Assembly (NCBI RefSeq): GCF_025717535.1 | Contig: NZ_JAJIRO010000005.1 | Span: 62,001 to 126,000, forward strand | Reading direction: 5' to 3' | DNA length: 64,000 nt | Origin: Paucibacter sp. Y2R2-4 | GTDB lineage: Bacteria > Pseudomonadota > Gammaproteobacteria > Burkholderiales > Burkholderiaceae_C | The notes under the pieces: generated by a model | The model's database searches: none | Told to the model about the DNA's origin: nothing | What the model saw: the letters and a program-made list of their open reading frames with translations, nothing else | Made by a program: the position numbers and the translations under genes | Shown: positions 8,054 through 16,223 of the stretch, one piece after another | How positions within the stretch are numbered: position 1 is the stretch's first letter | Layout of the letters: each line of letters starts with the position of its first letter

Positions 8054-8382
8054 CGCGGGCTCGGAGAATTCACACAATCGACCCTCAGCGATCGTTCGCG
8101 CATTCGAGCTTGCCTGCTCAAGACCTGTCGTTCAGTCTGGGAACGTCGAGATTTGGTTGCACCAGCGGCCCCTTAAGGCTGAGCATCACAACCAGTCTAG
8201 TGGCGGGCCCGTCGCGCGCTTAATTGCCAGCGCGATATAGCCGCGTGCCAAATCGCCGCCAGGTAATCAGAACTGCGTGTGCAAAGACGGGCGCACAATG
8301 CGGTTCGACGCCTTCGCAGATTCTTGAGTTAGCGCCGCCACACTCCTGGCCGCGGTACAGCAACCGTTCAAAGGAATTCCAA

Positions 8383-10131
8383 ATGCAGGTCGCTCCAGTC
8401 CGCGTGGATGAAGCCCAAAGCCTGTCGGCGCTGTCTGGATTGGAGGTTCTGGATACAGGGCCAGAAGCGCAGTTCGATGCCCTCGTTCGGGTAGCCTCGT
8501 TGGCCTGTGGCACGCCCATAGCCCTACTCAGCCTTGTCGACCGCAACCGCCAATGGTTCAAAGCCAACATAGGTCTGCCAGGTTTCACCCAGACGCCGCG
8601 TGACATCGCGTTCTGCGCGCATGGCGTGCTCGGCGATGACCTGCTCGAAGTACCGGATGCCCAGCTTGACTCACGCTTTGCCGACAACCCGCTCGTCACC
8701 GGGGAGCCGCATGTACGCTTTTACGCTGGCGCACCCATCCGCCTGAACGACGGGTACTGCATCGGCACGCTGTGCGTCGTCGACCACAAACCACGCCAAC
8801 TGGACGAAGCGCAACGTGACATCCTCCGGTCGCTTGCGCTGATGGCTTCCAGCGCGCTCGAAGCGCGACGCGCGCTGGTGGCTGCTGTCGATCTAGTCGA
8901 AGACTTGTACGACAACGCCCCGTGCGCCTACCACTCGCTCGACGCGCAAGGTACCTTTCTGCACATCAACGCCACGGAACTGGCATGGCTGGGTTGCACC
9001 CGGGAGGATGTCATTGGCAAGAGGCAGATGGCGGACTTTCTCACTGCAGAGGGGAGAGCCCTGTTGGAGGCCGCTTTCCCCAAACTGATGACTGTTGGGC
9101 GGTGTGAAGGTCTGGAGTTTGACCTGGTGCCGGCCAGCGGCGCAGGTCGCCGCGTGGGTGTGACCGCAACGGCCACTACCGACGCGGACGGAAACTTCCG
9201 GACCCGCTCCGTGATGTTCGATGTCACAGAACGCAGAGCAGCTGAACTGTTGGCTGCACGGCAGACAGCGACGCTGGTTTCGGTGACTGAGGCGATTCCC
9301 GGGACTGTCGCCATCATCGGAAGCGACGGCCTGTACCGCTACGTGAACGGTGCGTTCGAACGGTGGTCGGGGTTGCCACGAGAGCGAATCGTCGGATGCA
9401 CTGCGAGGCAGGTGCTGGGCGCGGCGGAATTTGAGCGCCATTGGCCCTGGGTACAGCGCGCCCTAGCGGGTGAGCCAGTGAACTTCGTCCTCGACTACCT
9501 GTCTCGCGACGGACCCACGTATGTGGAGCACAGTTGTATACCGCTCCGTCCAAACGATAGTGCGGTCGATGGCTTCGTGGTGGTTACGCACGATGTGACG
9601 CAGCAAAAACTGGAAGAGTCTCGTCTCCTCGGGCTGGCTGAGCACGACCCGTTAACCGGGCTCTTGAACCGTACCGGCTTCGAGCGTTACTTGGATCGCG
9701 CGCTCGCAGAGGGAAACAGCGCATCCCTGGCCTTACTGTATGTCGATCTGGACCATTTCAAGCCAGTCAACGACCAGCACGGACACCCAGTAGGTGACCA
9801 TGTCCTTCAAGCCTTCGCCAAGCGCCTGATGAACCTGGTCCGCCCGACCGACGCCGTGTCGCGCCTGGGCGGAGACGAATTTGCGATTGCGCTGCTGGGC
9901 ATTGAACAGCGCACGGACGCCGAGTTGGTGGCCGACAAGGTGCTGTCTGCGGCCAAGGCACCATTCCGCATCGACGGGTTGGAAATCACCATCGGCGCCA
10001 GCGTCGGAGTGGCGTTTGAGGACTGCCCCGTTAACGGATGGCAAGACTTGGTGAAACGGGCGGACGCAAAGTTACTGGTGGCCAAGGCCGGCGGCCGTGG
10101 GCGCCAGGTCGGGGCGCATGAAGTCGCCTGA
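8383..10131 (+). CDS. Diguanylate cyclase, GAF-PAS-PAS-GGDEF
   Basis: 582 residues from the ATG at 8383, chosen for its AAGGA ribosome site and because the GAF domain starts at once (LSALSGLEVLDTGPEAQFD). A GAF domain (about 20-170) and two PAS domains (about 185-300 and 310-420) precede GGDEF (about 425-580). The active site is intact (RLGGDEF near 493-499), and an RxxD inhibitory site (RPTD) lies five residues upstream. There is no EAL and no membrane segment. The protein should make c-di-GMP in response to a small ligand or redox/light signal; the signal is unknown. It is the first of three cyclases in the island. Confidence 0.9.
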   Translation: MQVAPVRVDEAQSLSALSGLEVLDTGPEAQFDALVRVASLACGTPIALLSLVDRNRQWFKANIGLPGFTQTPRDIAFCAHGVLGDDLLEVPDAQLDSRFADNPLVTGEPHVRFYAGAPIRLNDGYCIGTLCVVDHKPRQLDEAQRDILRSLALMASSALEARRALVAAVDLVEDLYDNAPCAYHSLDAQGTFLHINATELAWLGCTREDVIGKRQMADFLTAEGRALLEAAFPKLMTVGRCEGLEFDLVPASGAGRRVGVTATATTDADGNFRTRSVMFDVTERRAAELLAARQTATLVSVTEAIPGTVAIIGSDGLYRYVNGAFERWSGLPRERIVGCTARQVLGAAEFERHWPWVQRALAGEPVNFVLDYLSRDGPTYVEHSCIPLRPNDSAVDGFVVVTHDVTQQKLEESRLLGLAEHDPLTGLLNRTGFERYLDRALAEGNSASLALLYVDLDHFKPVNDQHGHPVGDHVLQAFAKRLMNLVRPTDAVSRLGGDEFAIALLGIEQRTDAELVADKVLSAAKAPFRIDGLEITIGASVGVAFEDCPVNGWQDLVKRADAKLLVAKAGGRGRQVGAHEVA

Positions 10132-10410
10132 CGCGACCATGGGCCGCCCTCATACTGACGCTAGCGAACGTCAGCAAGTGGCCGACTTAGTGAATTCATC
10201 GGGCCGGGTCGAATACCCGCTATGGGCACCGAGTTGCCGCACAGACCTTGCCCCCGAATTGTCTCGGCCCGCGATAGGCCGACAGTTCGAAGCAGCAACG
10301 AAAAGCTGATGTTCGCCTCGCCGACCATTTTGGTCAGTTCAATTCCGGCGGCGCCCGACACCCCGAATGTCAAGCCCGCCGAGATGCGCACTGACATCCA
10401 AGGCGCACTG
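10132..10410. other. Gene-free stretch after the first cyclase
   Basis: It holds a 6-bp hairpin (10155-10174, no T-run), copy B of the dispersed repeat, and no credible reading frame. Confidence 0.5.
10210..10229 (-). repeat. Dispersed TGCCCA-type intergenic repeat, copy B
   Basis: Read on the minus strand the core is GTGCCCATAGCGGGTATTCG, differing from copy A at one position in 20. Confidence 0.5.
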
Positions 10411-10452
10411 AAGGCTCAGACCCAGGCGCAACGCCTGGCTGGGCTCAGCCTT
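10411..10452 (-). terminator. Hairpin overlapping the end of the PEP-CTERM gene
   Basis: GC-rich inverted repeat (AAGGCT...AGGCG with CGCCT...AGCCTT) spanning the stop codon at 10445. No T-run follows, so termination is uncertain. Confidence 0.4.
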
Positions 10453-11116
10453 TGGACGGGCGCTGGGTTCGGGTCTTGCTGACGCGGGTGATAACCACCC
10501 CCAGACCCAGGGCCAAGAGTACCAGTGACGCAGGCTCGGGCACGGGGCCTAGGAGGACGTTGTCCAGTCGGCTGTCATCTGGGCCGGTCTTGAATTCGGC
10601 ATTGATTTGCAGCCGGGTAACATTGCCCAAGATAGTTTGGAACTGCGCTTCAGTGGGCGCCGCACCCGATGCCGGATTGAAGCCCGTGCCGCCCAGACGC
10701 CAGCGGGTGTCGGCCGCGGAGAGCGAAGCGACAAAGGTGCTGAAGGTGGGTAGAGGCGCGCCGCCGTACCAGTACAGCACCTGGTCGCCCGAGCCGATCA
10801 AGGCGGTGTAGTAGTCCGCGCCATTGCTGTCGATGGACACTTCGGTCAGGTCGAAGGACAGAGTGCTGCCGTACAAGGACGACCAGTTGCCCAGGAACTT
10901 GGCCGGTGCGCGGAAAGAGGTTTCGGCGAACTGGTCATCGGTCCGGATGACACCAGCCTCCCAACTGGCCGAGACACTACTGGTGCCTGGCAGGTCACTG
11001 ACGGACCAACCATCAGCATTCACATCAAAGGTGCTGCCCGCACCAGCCGCCTGTGCGCCAACGCCACTCAACAAGGCAAGTGCCAGAGCCCCAAGGGTGT
11101 GTTTTTTGGTGTTCAT
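10445..11116 (-). CDS. PEP-CTERM sorting-domain exoprotein 1
   Basis: 223 residues from the ATG at 11116 (GAAGG five bases upstream). It has an N-terminal signal peptide ending near AQAAGAG, a secreted beta-rich middle resembling laminin-B-type domains (TFDVNADGWSVSD near the start), and a C-terminal PEP-CTERM tail: VPEPASLVLLALGLG followed by basic residues. Such proteins are exported, cut by an exosortase and delivered to the surface or exopolysaccharide matrix. It is one of three PEP-CTERM genes within 5 kb on this strand. No exosortase is in the window, so processing must rely on one elsewhere. Confidence 0.85.
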   Translation of the reverse strand: MNTKKHTLGALALALLSGVGAQAAGAGSTFDVNADGWSVSDLPGTSSVSASWEAGVIRTDDQFAETSFRAPAKFLGNWSSLYGSTLSFDLTEVSIDSNGADYYTALIGSGDQVLYWYGGAPLPTFSTFVASLSAADTRWRLGGTGFNPASGAAPTEAQFQTILGNVTRLQINAEFKTGPDDSRLDNVLLGPVPEPASLVLLALGLGVVITRVSKTRTQRPSKG

Positions 11117-11466
11117 GCGCGCCTTCAAAATTTGAGGACTGTAATGAGTGCACCTTACGACAAATCGCCACTGACCGAAAGCCCTTGTTCATGGGCGCAC
11201 TGCGCCAACGCCCTCAGACAATGACAGAGATCGACTGCAGCCCCCCCGACGAAGGCGCACAGTTGCATCACTGATGCAGGTCACGAACATTGCGAAATAC
11301 AGAGACTAGGGATATCCGCTATTAGCCGTGAGAAGCAGTTCCCTGTTGAGCCACACAGTGGGCGTTCAATGCGTACAGCTTTCGCAGAACTTAATTGACC
11401 CAGGGCAAAGACACCGGCTGCGCGCCGGCGCATCTTGTTGGGCCCTCAACTCGATGGGAGACCATC
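11117..11466. other. Intergenic region before the solitary recombinase
   Basis: No gene recognised. It contains the upstream region of PEP-CTERM gene 1 (minus) and of the recombinase (plus). Confidence 0.5.
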
Positions 11467-12090
11467 ATGGGATCAGCAGCCGACAAAGCTCATCGCGAGC
11501 CGTGGAACAAAGGCAAGATCGTGGGCCAGAAAGCGCCATTCAAGCTAAAGGACATCTGGGCGCTCCGGGTTCGACTTCAGATAGAAGGCCGGGTGCGTGA
11601 GCTGGCTCTCTTTAACTTGGGGATCGACAGCAAACTGCGCGGCTGCGACCTCGTCAGCCTGAAGGTCCGGGACATTTGCCACGGGGAGCAGGTGGCGTCC
11701 CGCGCCATGGTGATGCAGAACAAAACCCAGCGCCCGGTGCAGTTCGAAATCACATCGGGTACCCGCGACGCTGTGCAGAAATGGATCAAGCTAGCGGCAT
11801 TGAAGTCCGACGACTTCCTGTTCCCAAGCCGAATTCATGACTCGCCACATCTGGGCACGAGGCAGTACGCGCGGATTCTTGAAGGCTGGGTGGAAGAACT
11901 GGGTCTGGATCGCGCCGACTACGGTACGCACTCGATGAGACGGACCAAGGCAACGTTGATCTATCGGCGCACAAAGAATCTACGCGCAGTGCAGTTGCTG
12001 TTGGGTCACTCTAAGCTGGAGTCAACCGTGCGGTACTTGGGCATCGAAGTCGACGATGCCCTGGAGATATCAGAACAGACCGAGGTTTGA
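11467..12090 (+). CDS. Solitary catalytic-domain tyrosine recombinase
   Basis: 207 residues from the ATG at 11467 (GGGAG seven bases upstream). It is essentially only the catalytic domain: R58 in SKLRGCDL, H155 and R158 in THSMRR, H181 in LLLGHSK and Y190 in STVRYLG. The usual N-terminal core-binding domain of XerC/D-type enzymes is missing. Free-standing proteins of this kind are widespread in Proteobacteria and poorly characterised. It sits in the middle of the island, away from the terminal trio, and is flanked by repeats B and C. It may come from another integrated element or act in dimer resolution. Confidence 0.85.
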   Translation: MGSAADKAHREPWNKGKIVGQKAPFKLKDIWALRVRLQIEGRVRELALFNLGIDSKLRGCDLVSLKVRDICHGEQVASRAMVMQNKTQRPVQFEITSGTRDAVQKWIKLAALKSDDFLFPSRIHDSPHLGTRQYARILEGWVEELGLDRADYGTHSMRRTKATLIYRRTKNLRAVQLLLGHSKLESTVRYLGIEVDDALEISEQTEV

Positions 12091-12241
12091 TCGAGATAAG
12101 GCCGTTTCCGCTCAGCCGGCAGCCACGGCTGGGCGGATTGCATCCCAAGGCGTTGGCCGAACGGCCCCTACCGAGCGCCTGCACGAGCGCCGGCTGTTGG
12201 CCATCTCCGAAAGCTCAGATGCCAAAGCTGAGCGCCGGAAA

Positions 12242-12261
12242 CGTGCCCAAAGCGGAAATTC
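12242..12261 (+). repeat. Dispersed TGCCCA-type intergenic repeat, copy C
   Basis: Core GTGCCCAAAGCGGAAATTCC, in the 293-bp gap between the solitary recombinase and the second cyclase; no gene is seen in that gap. Confidence 0.5.
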
Positions 12262-12383
12262 CAACTCAAGCTTTTAAAGCATGTCAGCAGCGGTTGCCGT
12301 CATACGCGGACAGTTAGATCATCGCCACCGCAATGCCTACCGCAATTTCCTCTCACGCAGCCGGTATAGCAGGCGAAGAATCG

Positions 12384-13316
12384 TCACGTCTTTGCCATCA
12401 GTACACCGTTGCCGCCGCTGCGTTTTACTTCGTACATAGCGGTGTCGGCCAGACTAAATGGACTGTCTATTGCAGTGTCCTGACTATCAATCAGGACAAC
12501 GCCGATACTCGCACTGCCACTATGAAGCAGGCCTTTGGTTTTATCTCCCACAGGTGTCAGATCGAAGTCAACGGCGAGGCAGGCCTGCAGGCGCTGAGCG
12601 ATCTCTATTGCAGCTTGCGCTGCGACTTTGGCTGACACGTCGATTTCGTCGAGCAGCACAACAAATTCGTCACCCCCAGTGCGCGCGACGGTGTCAACAG
12701 CTCGAACTGCGCCGACCATACGTCGGGCGGCCTGCACCAGGACATGATCGCCCGCCGCATGGCCGAGCGAGTCATTGAGCGGCTTGAAGTGATCCAAATC
12801 CACGACCATCAAGGCCGCAAAGCGCTTGCTGCGATGTAGCTTGACGAGCAAATGCTCAAGGCGCGTGGTCAGCAGCCGACGATTGGGCAATTGGGTCAGC
12901 GGATCGTGGAAGGCGAGTTGCTGCGCTCTTTCTTGTGCAGCATTGCGCTCGGTGACATCTATGAAAGTTGCGAGGAAGCTATCTCCAAGCGTGACGCCCG
13001 ATATCTCCATGATCACAGTCTGACCACTTTTGCAGCGAACTTTGTACTCTGTGGGCGCAATGTCTCGCTTTTCAGCGGCAGCGAGTGCTAGGGCCGCGTT
13101 CCAAGTGGTCTGGACCCAGCTGCGATAAATCGCATCGGGGTAGGCCAAATGCCACCAGTGATTCAGGGTCGGCATGTCCTGCCGGGTATAGCCGAAGATT
13201 TGCTTGAAGCGCACATTGGTCTTCAAGATCACGCCATTAGATGCCGCCCAGCACAGTGGGATCGGGACCTTCATGAAAAGTTCTTGAAAGTGGGAATTCA
13301 CGGAGCCTTTGAGCAT
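12384..13316 (-). CDS. Diguanylate cyclase, PAS-GGDEF
   Basis: 310 residues. A PAS domain (about 10-125, with KQIFGYTRQDMPTLNHWWHL) is followed by GGDEF (about 135-308). The active motif ARTGGDEFVVLLDE is complete and an RxxD inhibitory site (RAVD) is present. There are no membrane segments. It should synthesise c-di-GMP; the input signal is unknown. It runs opposite to the solitary recombinase. Confidence 0.9.
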   Translation of the reverse strand: MLKGSVNSHFQELFMKVPIPLCWAASNGVILKTNVRFKQIFGYTRQDMPTLNHWWHLAYPDAIYRSWVQTTWNAALALAAAEKRDIAPTEYKVRCKSGQTVIMEISGVTLGDSFLATFIDVTERNAAQERAQQLAFHDPLTQLPNRRLLTTRLEHLLVKLHRSKRFAALMVVDLDHFKPLNDSLGHAAGDHVLVQAARRMVGAVRAVDTVARTGGDEFVVLLDEIDVSAKVAAQAAIEIAQRLQACLAVDFDLTPVGDKTKGLLHSGSASIGVVLIDSQDTAIDSPFSLADTAMYEVKRSGGNGVLMAKT

Positions 13317-13576
13317 GACCTGAGCACTCCGTAAGCTGGTTCCTTCTTCCGTCTAGATTGGCACGCCAGAGCCCTCTGGGTGGGAGGAACGAAGGGCTGT
13401 GCAGCGTTTATCAATCTCGGTCCTTGCTTTTTTCGACCCATGGGCGGATCGGGTTCAAGGTAGAACTCTTCGACAAACTCGGGGTTGTCCGCCGCCGATT
13501 CTTCAAACACGCCAGCCGCCACGGGCGAATGGTTGATTGCACGAATGGCCAGTGCCATGGCTTGAGCCCGTTGCAA
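13298..13576 (-). CDS. Possible small hypothetical protein upstream of the cyclase
   Basis: Open frame of up to 92 codons (TTG start) overlapping the start of the PAS-GGDEF gene by 19 nt. The middle (ADNPEFVEEFYLEPDPPMG) has third-position GC typical of coding sequence here. No family is recognised. It could be a real small gene, a gene remnant, or chance. Confidence 0.3.
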   Translation of the reverse strand: MQRAQAMALAIRAINHSPVAAGVFEESAADNPEFVEEFYLEPDPPMGRKKQGPRLINAAQPFVPPTQRALACQSRRKKEPAYGVLRSCSKAP

Positions 13577-13868
13577 CAGTAGCTTCGAACTTTCGAGTGC
13601 ACATCGGGCTCATGCTTGCAAAACCTTCACACTCCCCAGTGCGCCGTGGAGCACTAGACCCCATGCCGGCGCTCCAAGTGCGGCATCGGAGGTAAACGGT
13701 GCTGCTCCGCAATTGGGTACGCAAGATCGTTTTCTGCCCATATCTTTGCCGTTTGGCGACAACGGCGACTTGAAAAGTCATCGGGGCACCGGACAGATGT
13801 CCCTTAGGTGATGATCGTGAGCCGAGCCATGTGAATGGCTCGGCAGTTCCTCATCGCTATCGAAGCAC
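13577..13868. other. Gene-free stretch holding a strong hairpin
   Basis: No gene recognised. The only clear structure is the perfect stem-loop at 13821-13844. Confidence 0.5.
13821..13844 (-). terminator. Stem-loop downstream of PEP-CTERM gene 2
   Basis: Perfect 10-bp stem (GCCGAGCCAT/ATGGCTCGGC) with a 4-nt loop, 24 nt after the stop codon. The T-run is missing, so it may stabilise the mRNA instead of terminating. Confidence 0.5.
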
Positions 13869-14504
13869 TCAAGCCGAATTGGTACGGCGGCTGATTGCGC
13901 CCGCAAAGATCAGACCGATGCCGAAGAGGGCCAAGGTGTTTGGCTCGGGCACAGCCGAGACGGCCGAGACGGCGATGTTGTCTATCGAGGAGCCACGGCT
14001 GTCGCTGATGCCTTCGGCTGACAAGGACAGCAGAGTCTGGCTGCTGTTAGCTTGCCAACGCACGCTGAAGTCATGCCAGACGTTGCCGCCGGTGTTGTTG
14101 AATTCCAGTACCGGTGCTGAGCCACTCAGGCCTCCGATGGCCCAGCCGATACCATTGGAATCCACCGCCAAGCCCGTACGGTTGGAGTAGGCGAACGTCA
14201 ACTCGTACCACTGACCCACCACCGTGTCGAGCGTCTGGGTGATGGCAGCGTTGGCAGCGCCTTCCAATTCCAAATAATTGCTGCCATCAAAAGCCTTGCC
14301 AAAGACATTGTTGCGAAGCTCTACGCTGGTGCCCAGGATCTTCCAGTCAGGCAGCCAGTACCAGCTATTGGAATTGTCGGGCATTGCCCAGCCGCCATCA
14401 GGCATTGCCCTGGCCTCAAAGCTGCCGTTTTTAACCAAGTTGACCGGACCTGCTTGGCTAAGCAATGGAGTGGCCAGGCAAAGTGCGAGAAGAATTTTTT
14501 TCAT
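13869..14504 (-). CDS. PEP-CTERM sorting-domain exoprotein 2 (DUF642-like)
   Basis: 211 residues from the ATG at 14504, which places a signal peptide (MKKILLALCLATPLLSQAGP) at the N-terminus. The body starts LVKNGSFEA and includes DWKILGTSVELRN and GSNYLELEG, the pattern of DUF642-like carbohydrate-binding beta sandwiches. The tail is VPEPNTLALFGIGLIFAGA followed by RRTNSA, a standard PEP-CTERM signal. It is predicted to be surface-exposed or matrix-associated after exosortase processing. Confidence 0.88.
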   Translation of the reverse strand: MKKILLALCLATPLLSQAGPVNLVKNGSFEARAMPDGGWAMPDNSNSWYWLPDWKILGTSVELRNNVFGKAFDGSNYLELEGAANAAITQTLDTVVGQWYELTFAYSNRTGLAVDSNGIGWAIGGLSGSAPVLEFNNTGGNVWHDFSVRWQANSSQTLLSLSAEGISDSRGSSIDNIAVSAVSAVPEPNTLALFGIGLIFAGAISRRTNSA

Positions 14505-14829
14505 GTTCAGTATTTCAGAAGTTAGTAAGTTGCCGTGATGATTGCCTGGATTTTCCAAGCAATGCAAAATATTTATGTTTTACTGGAAAGTGATTTTATT
14601 ATTTTGTATTCTGTTTCTTTGTTTGGCTAAACGTGTTGGCAGCTCATTGGCTGCTCACGAAAAATATCGCGATTTTTTTGGCGTTCAAAATCGTTTCTCT
14701 CACGACTATTTATCCCGATTTCTTAATTCGTGCCAAATCACCCTGGGTGTAAGTCACCTTGGTCAACTTGGGCATATATCGAGTACGCGAACTATTTCTT
14801 CCGTGAGCGCGCTGATACCGTTTTAGCAA
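14505..14829. other. AT-rich intergenic region between PEP-CTERM genes
   Basis: Much richer in A and T than its surroundings (for example 14570-14700). No gene recognised; probably promoter DNA of PEP-CTERM gene 2 and possibly foreign. Confidence 0.5.
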
Positions 14830-15558
14830 TCAAGCTTGAGCCAACTCATCCTCCTTCCTTTCAGGTTTGAAGAAGTGCCGTGCCTGCCTCCACCCTTCGA
14901 ATGCGATCCCGGCCAACATTGAGTAAGTCATGTCTGGCTCTGACTCTGGCTCTGGCGCTGCGCTAATGGCACCTAGTACCAAGTTATTGGCTGTAGCCCA
15001 GGTCATGTCCTCGCCTTGCTGTATGGCGCGGATTTCAAAATACTGAATCTTTTTGTTGGAAACAAAGCCATAAAAACTATCAATCCCGGCGCTTTCTACA
15101 ACAATCGTCTGCTCCAATCCACTTTCGTCGCGCACACTGAGTTGAATTTTTTGACCCGGTTGAAAATAACCCAGCGCATCGGTTCCAAAGAAATTGCCTC
15201 CCACGCCATAGACCTCTTGGGAGCTTCCAAAATAGAAGCTGAGGACATCGTTGGCGTTATCAGTTGACAACCAAGCTTCCTTTTTGCTCCCGGCATTGCA
15301 AAGGGTGGAGGTGTCGCTACCGTCAGGCCTTAAGGCTGTGACTGCGTAGGTGAAACCGGCGCACAGAGCGCGGTTAAGTGAACTTAGCCCTTGAGCCCAA
15401 ACGATGTCATCGAAGTTGTCTGAAACTTGGGTTGAGGTTGCTGCGCTGAATTCAGTTCGCGAGTGGACGAGACGCAATTCGGCCTGTGCGGGCGACATGA
15501 ATGCCAGCAAAGTTGTTGAGGTAATTCGACTCATAGTGAGAGAAGTTCGAGTTTTCAT
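14830..15558 (-). CDS. PEP-CTERM-like exoprotein 3
   Basis: 242 residues. A signal peptide ends near SPAQA, and the beta-rich middle includes FDDIVWAQGLSSLNRALCAG and DVLSFYFGSSQEVYGVGGNF, as in many PEP-CTERM exoproteins. The C-terminus has APEPESEPDMTYSMLAGIAF and then a basic stretch. It is PEP-CTERM-like, but the motif is extended and the hydrophobic part is short, so exosortase recognition is less certain. A large palindrome lies just upstream (15578-15618), between this gene and the LuxR-type regulator. Confidence 0.75.
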   Translation of the reverse strand: MKTRTSLTMSRITSTTLLAFMSPAQAELRLVHSRTEFSAATSTQVSDNFDDIVWAQGLSSLNRALCAGFTYAVTALRPDGSDTSTLCNAGSKKEAWLSTDNANDVLSFYFGSSQEVYGVGGNFFGTDALGYFQPGQKIQLSVRDESGLEQTIVVESAGIDSFYGFVSNKKIQYFEIRAIQQGEDMTWATANNLVLGAISAAPEPESEPDMTYSMLAGIAFEGWRQARHFFKPERKEDELAQA

Positions 15559-15577
15559 GTTGATGTTTGTCGCTCCA

Positions 15578-15618
15578 ATTGGGCGTCGAGCGGTGTCTGC
15601 TACCTAGGTAGCCCAATT
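15578..15618. promoter_or_regulatory. Nested palindromes upstream of PEP-CTERM gene 3
   Basis: A perfect 14-bp palindrome GCTACCTAGGTAGC (15599-15612) lies within an outer inverted repeat AATTGGGC/GCCCAATT (15578-15585 and 15611-15618), starting 20 bp before the gene. It is a plausible operator, possibly for the TPR-LuxR regulator nearby. The rest of 15619-16223 has no gene. Confidence 0.45.
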
Positions 15619-16223
15619 TTGGCTGGAGCCCTAAATAGCCCATGACAGATCGTTGCTAACCAAGGGACTAGGAGCGAACGCTCTTATTCGAGGTAAGTGG
15701 CGCCGAGCGATATTGGCGACAGTATTGACGGGTTAGCGCGGCAGATTTAATCCGCTCTCGCGTCAATGTGCCGACCTGTATGCGTCCTTACCCAGATGCC
15801 CTACATGACCAGAGCATTCGGTCGTTTCGAAACGGGACTACCAATAACTTCAAACTGGCAATGATCAGTTGACTACGCTCTCGCTGCTCGCCTGTTGGCG
15901 TGCAAAGTGACAGTTGAAACTGCAGCATGAGATTCGCATCCAATGAGTTTTGATGGAGCGAACTTTACTTTTGCGGTTTTCTTTTCGCCTCACCCGCGCC
16001 GGGTGGGGTGGGGCGACAGTGGGGCACGGCTCGCGTTATCCAGGGCATTGGGACGGCATCTCCGAGTGACTCGTGTTACGCCCCCCCGGCGACGGGGGGG
16101 GGCATGCGAATAGGGTGGAGTTTTGAGAAATACTTCACTCTTCCGCTTTTTTGTGCTGCTCGCACTCCGATTTACGAGAAACACGCCTATGCCAGAAAGG
16201 GACTTCCACCCTACATTTGCGCC

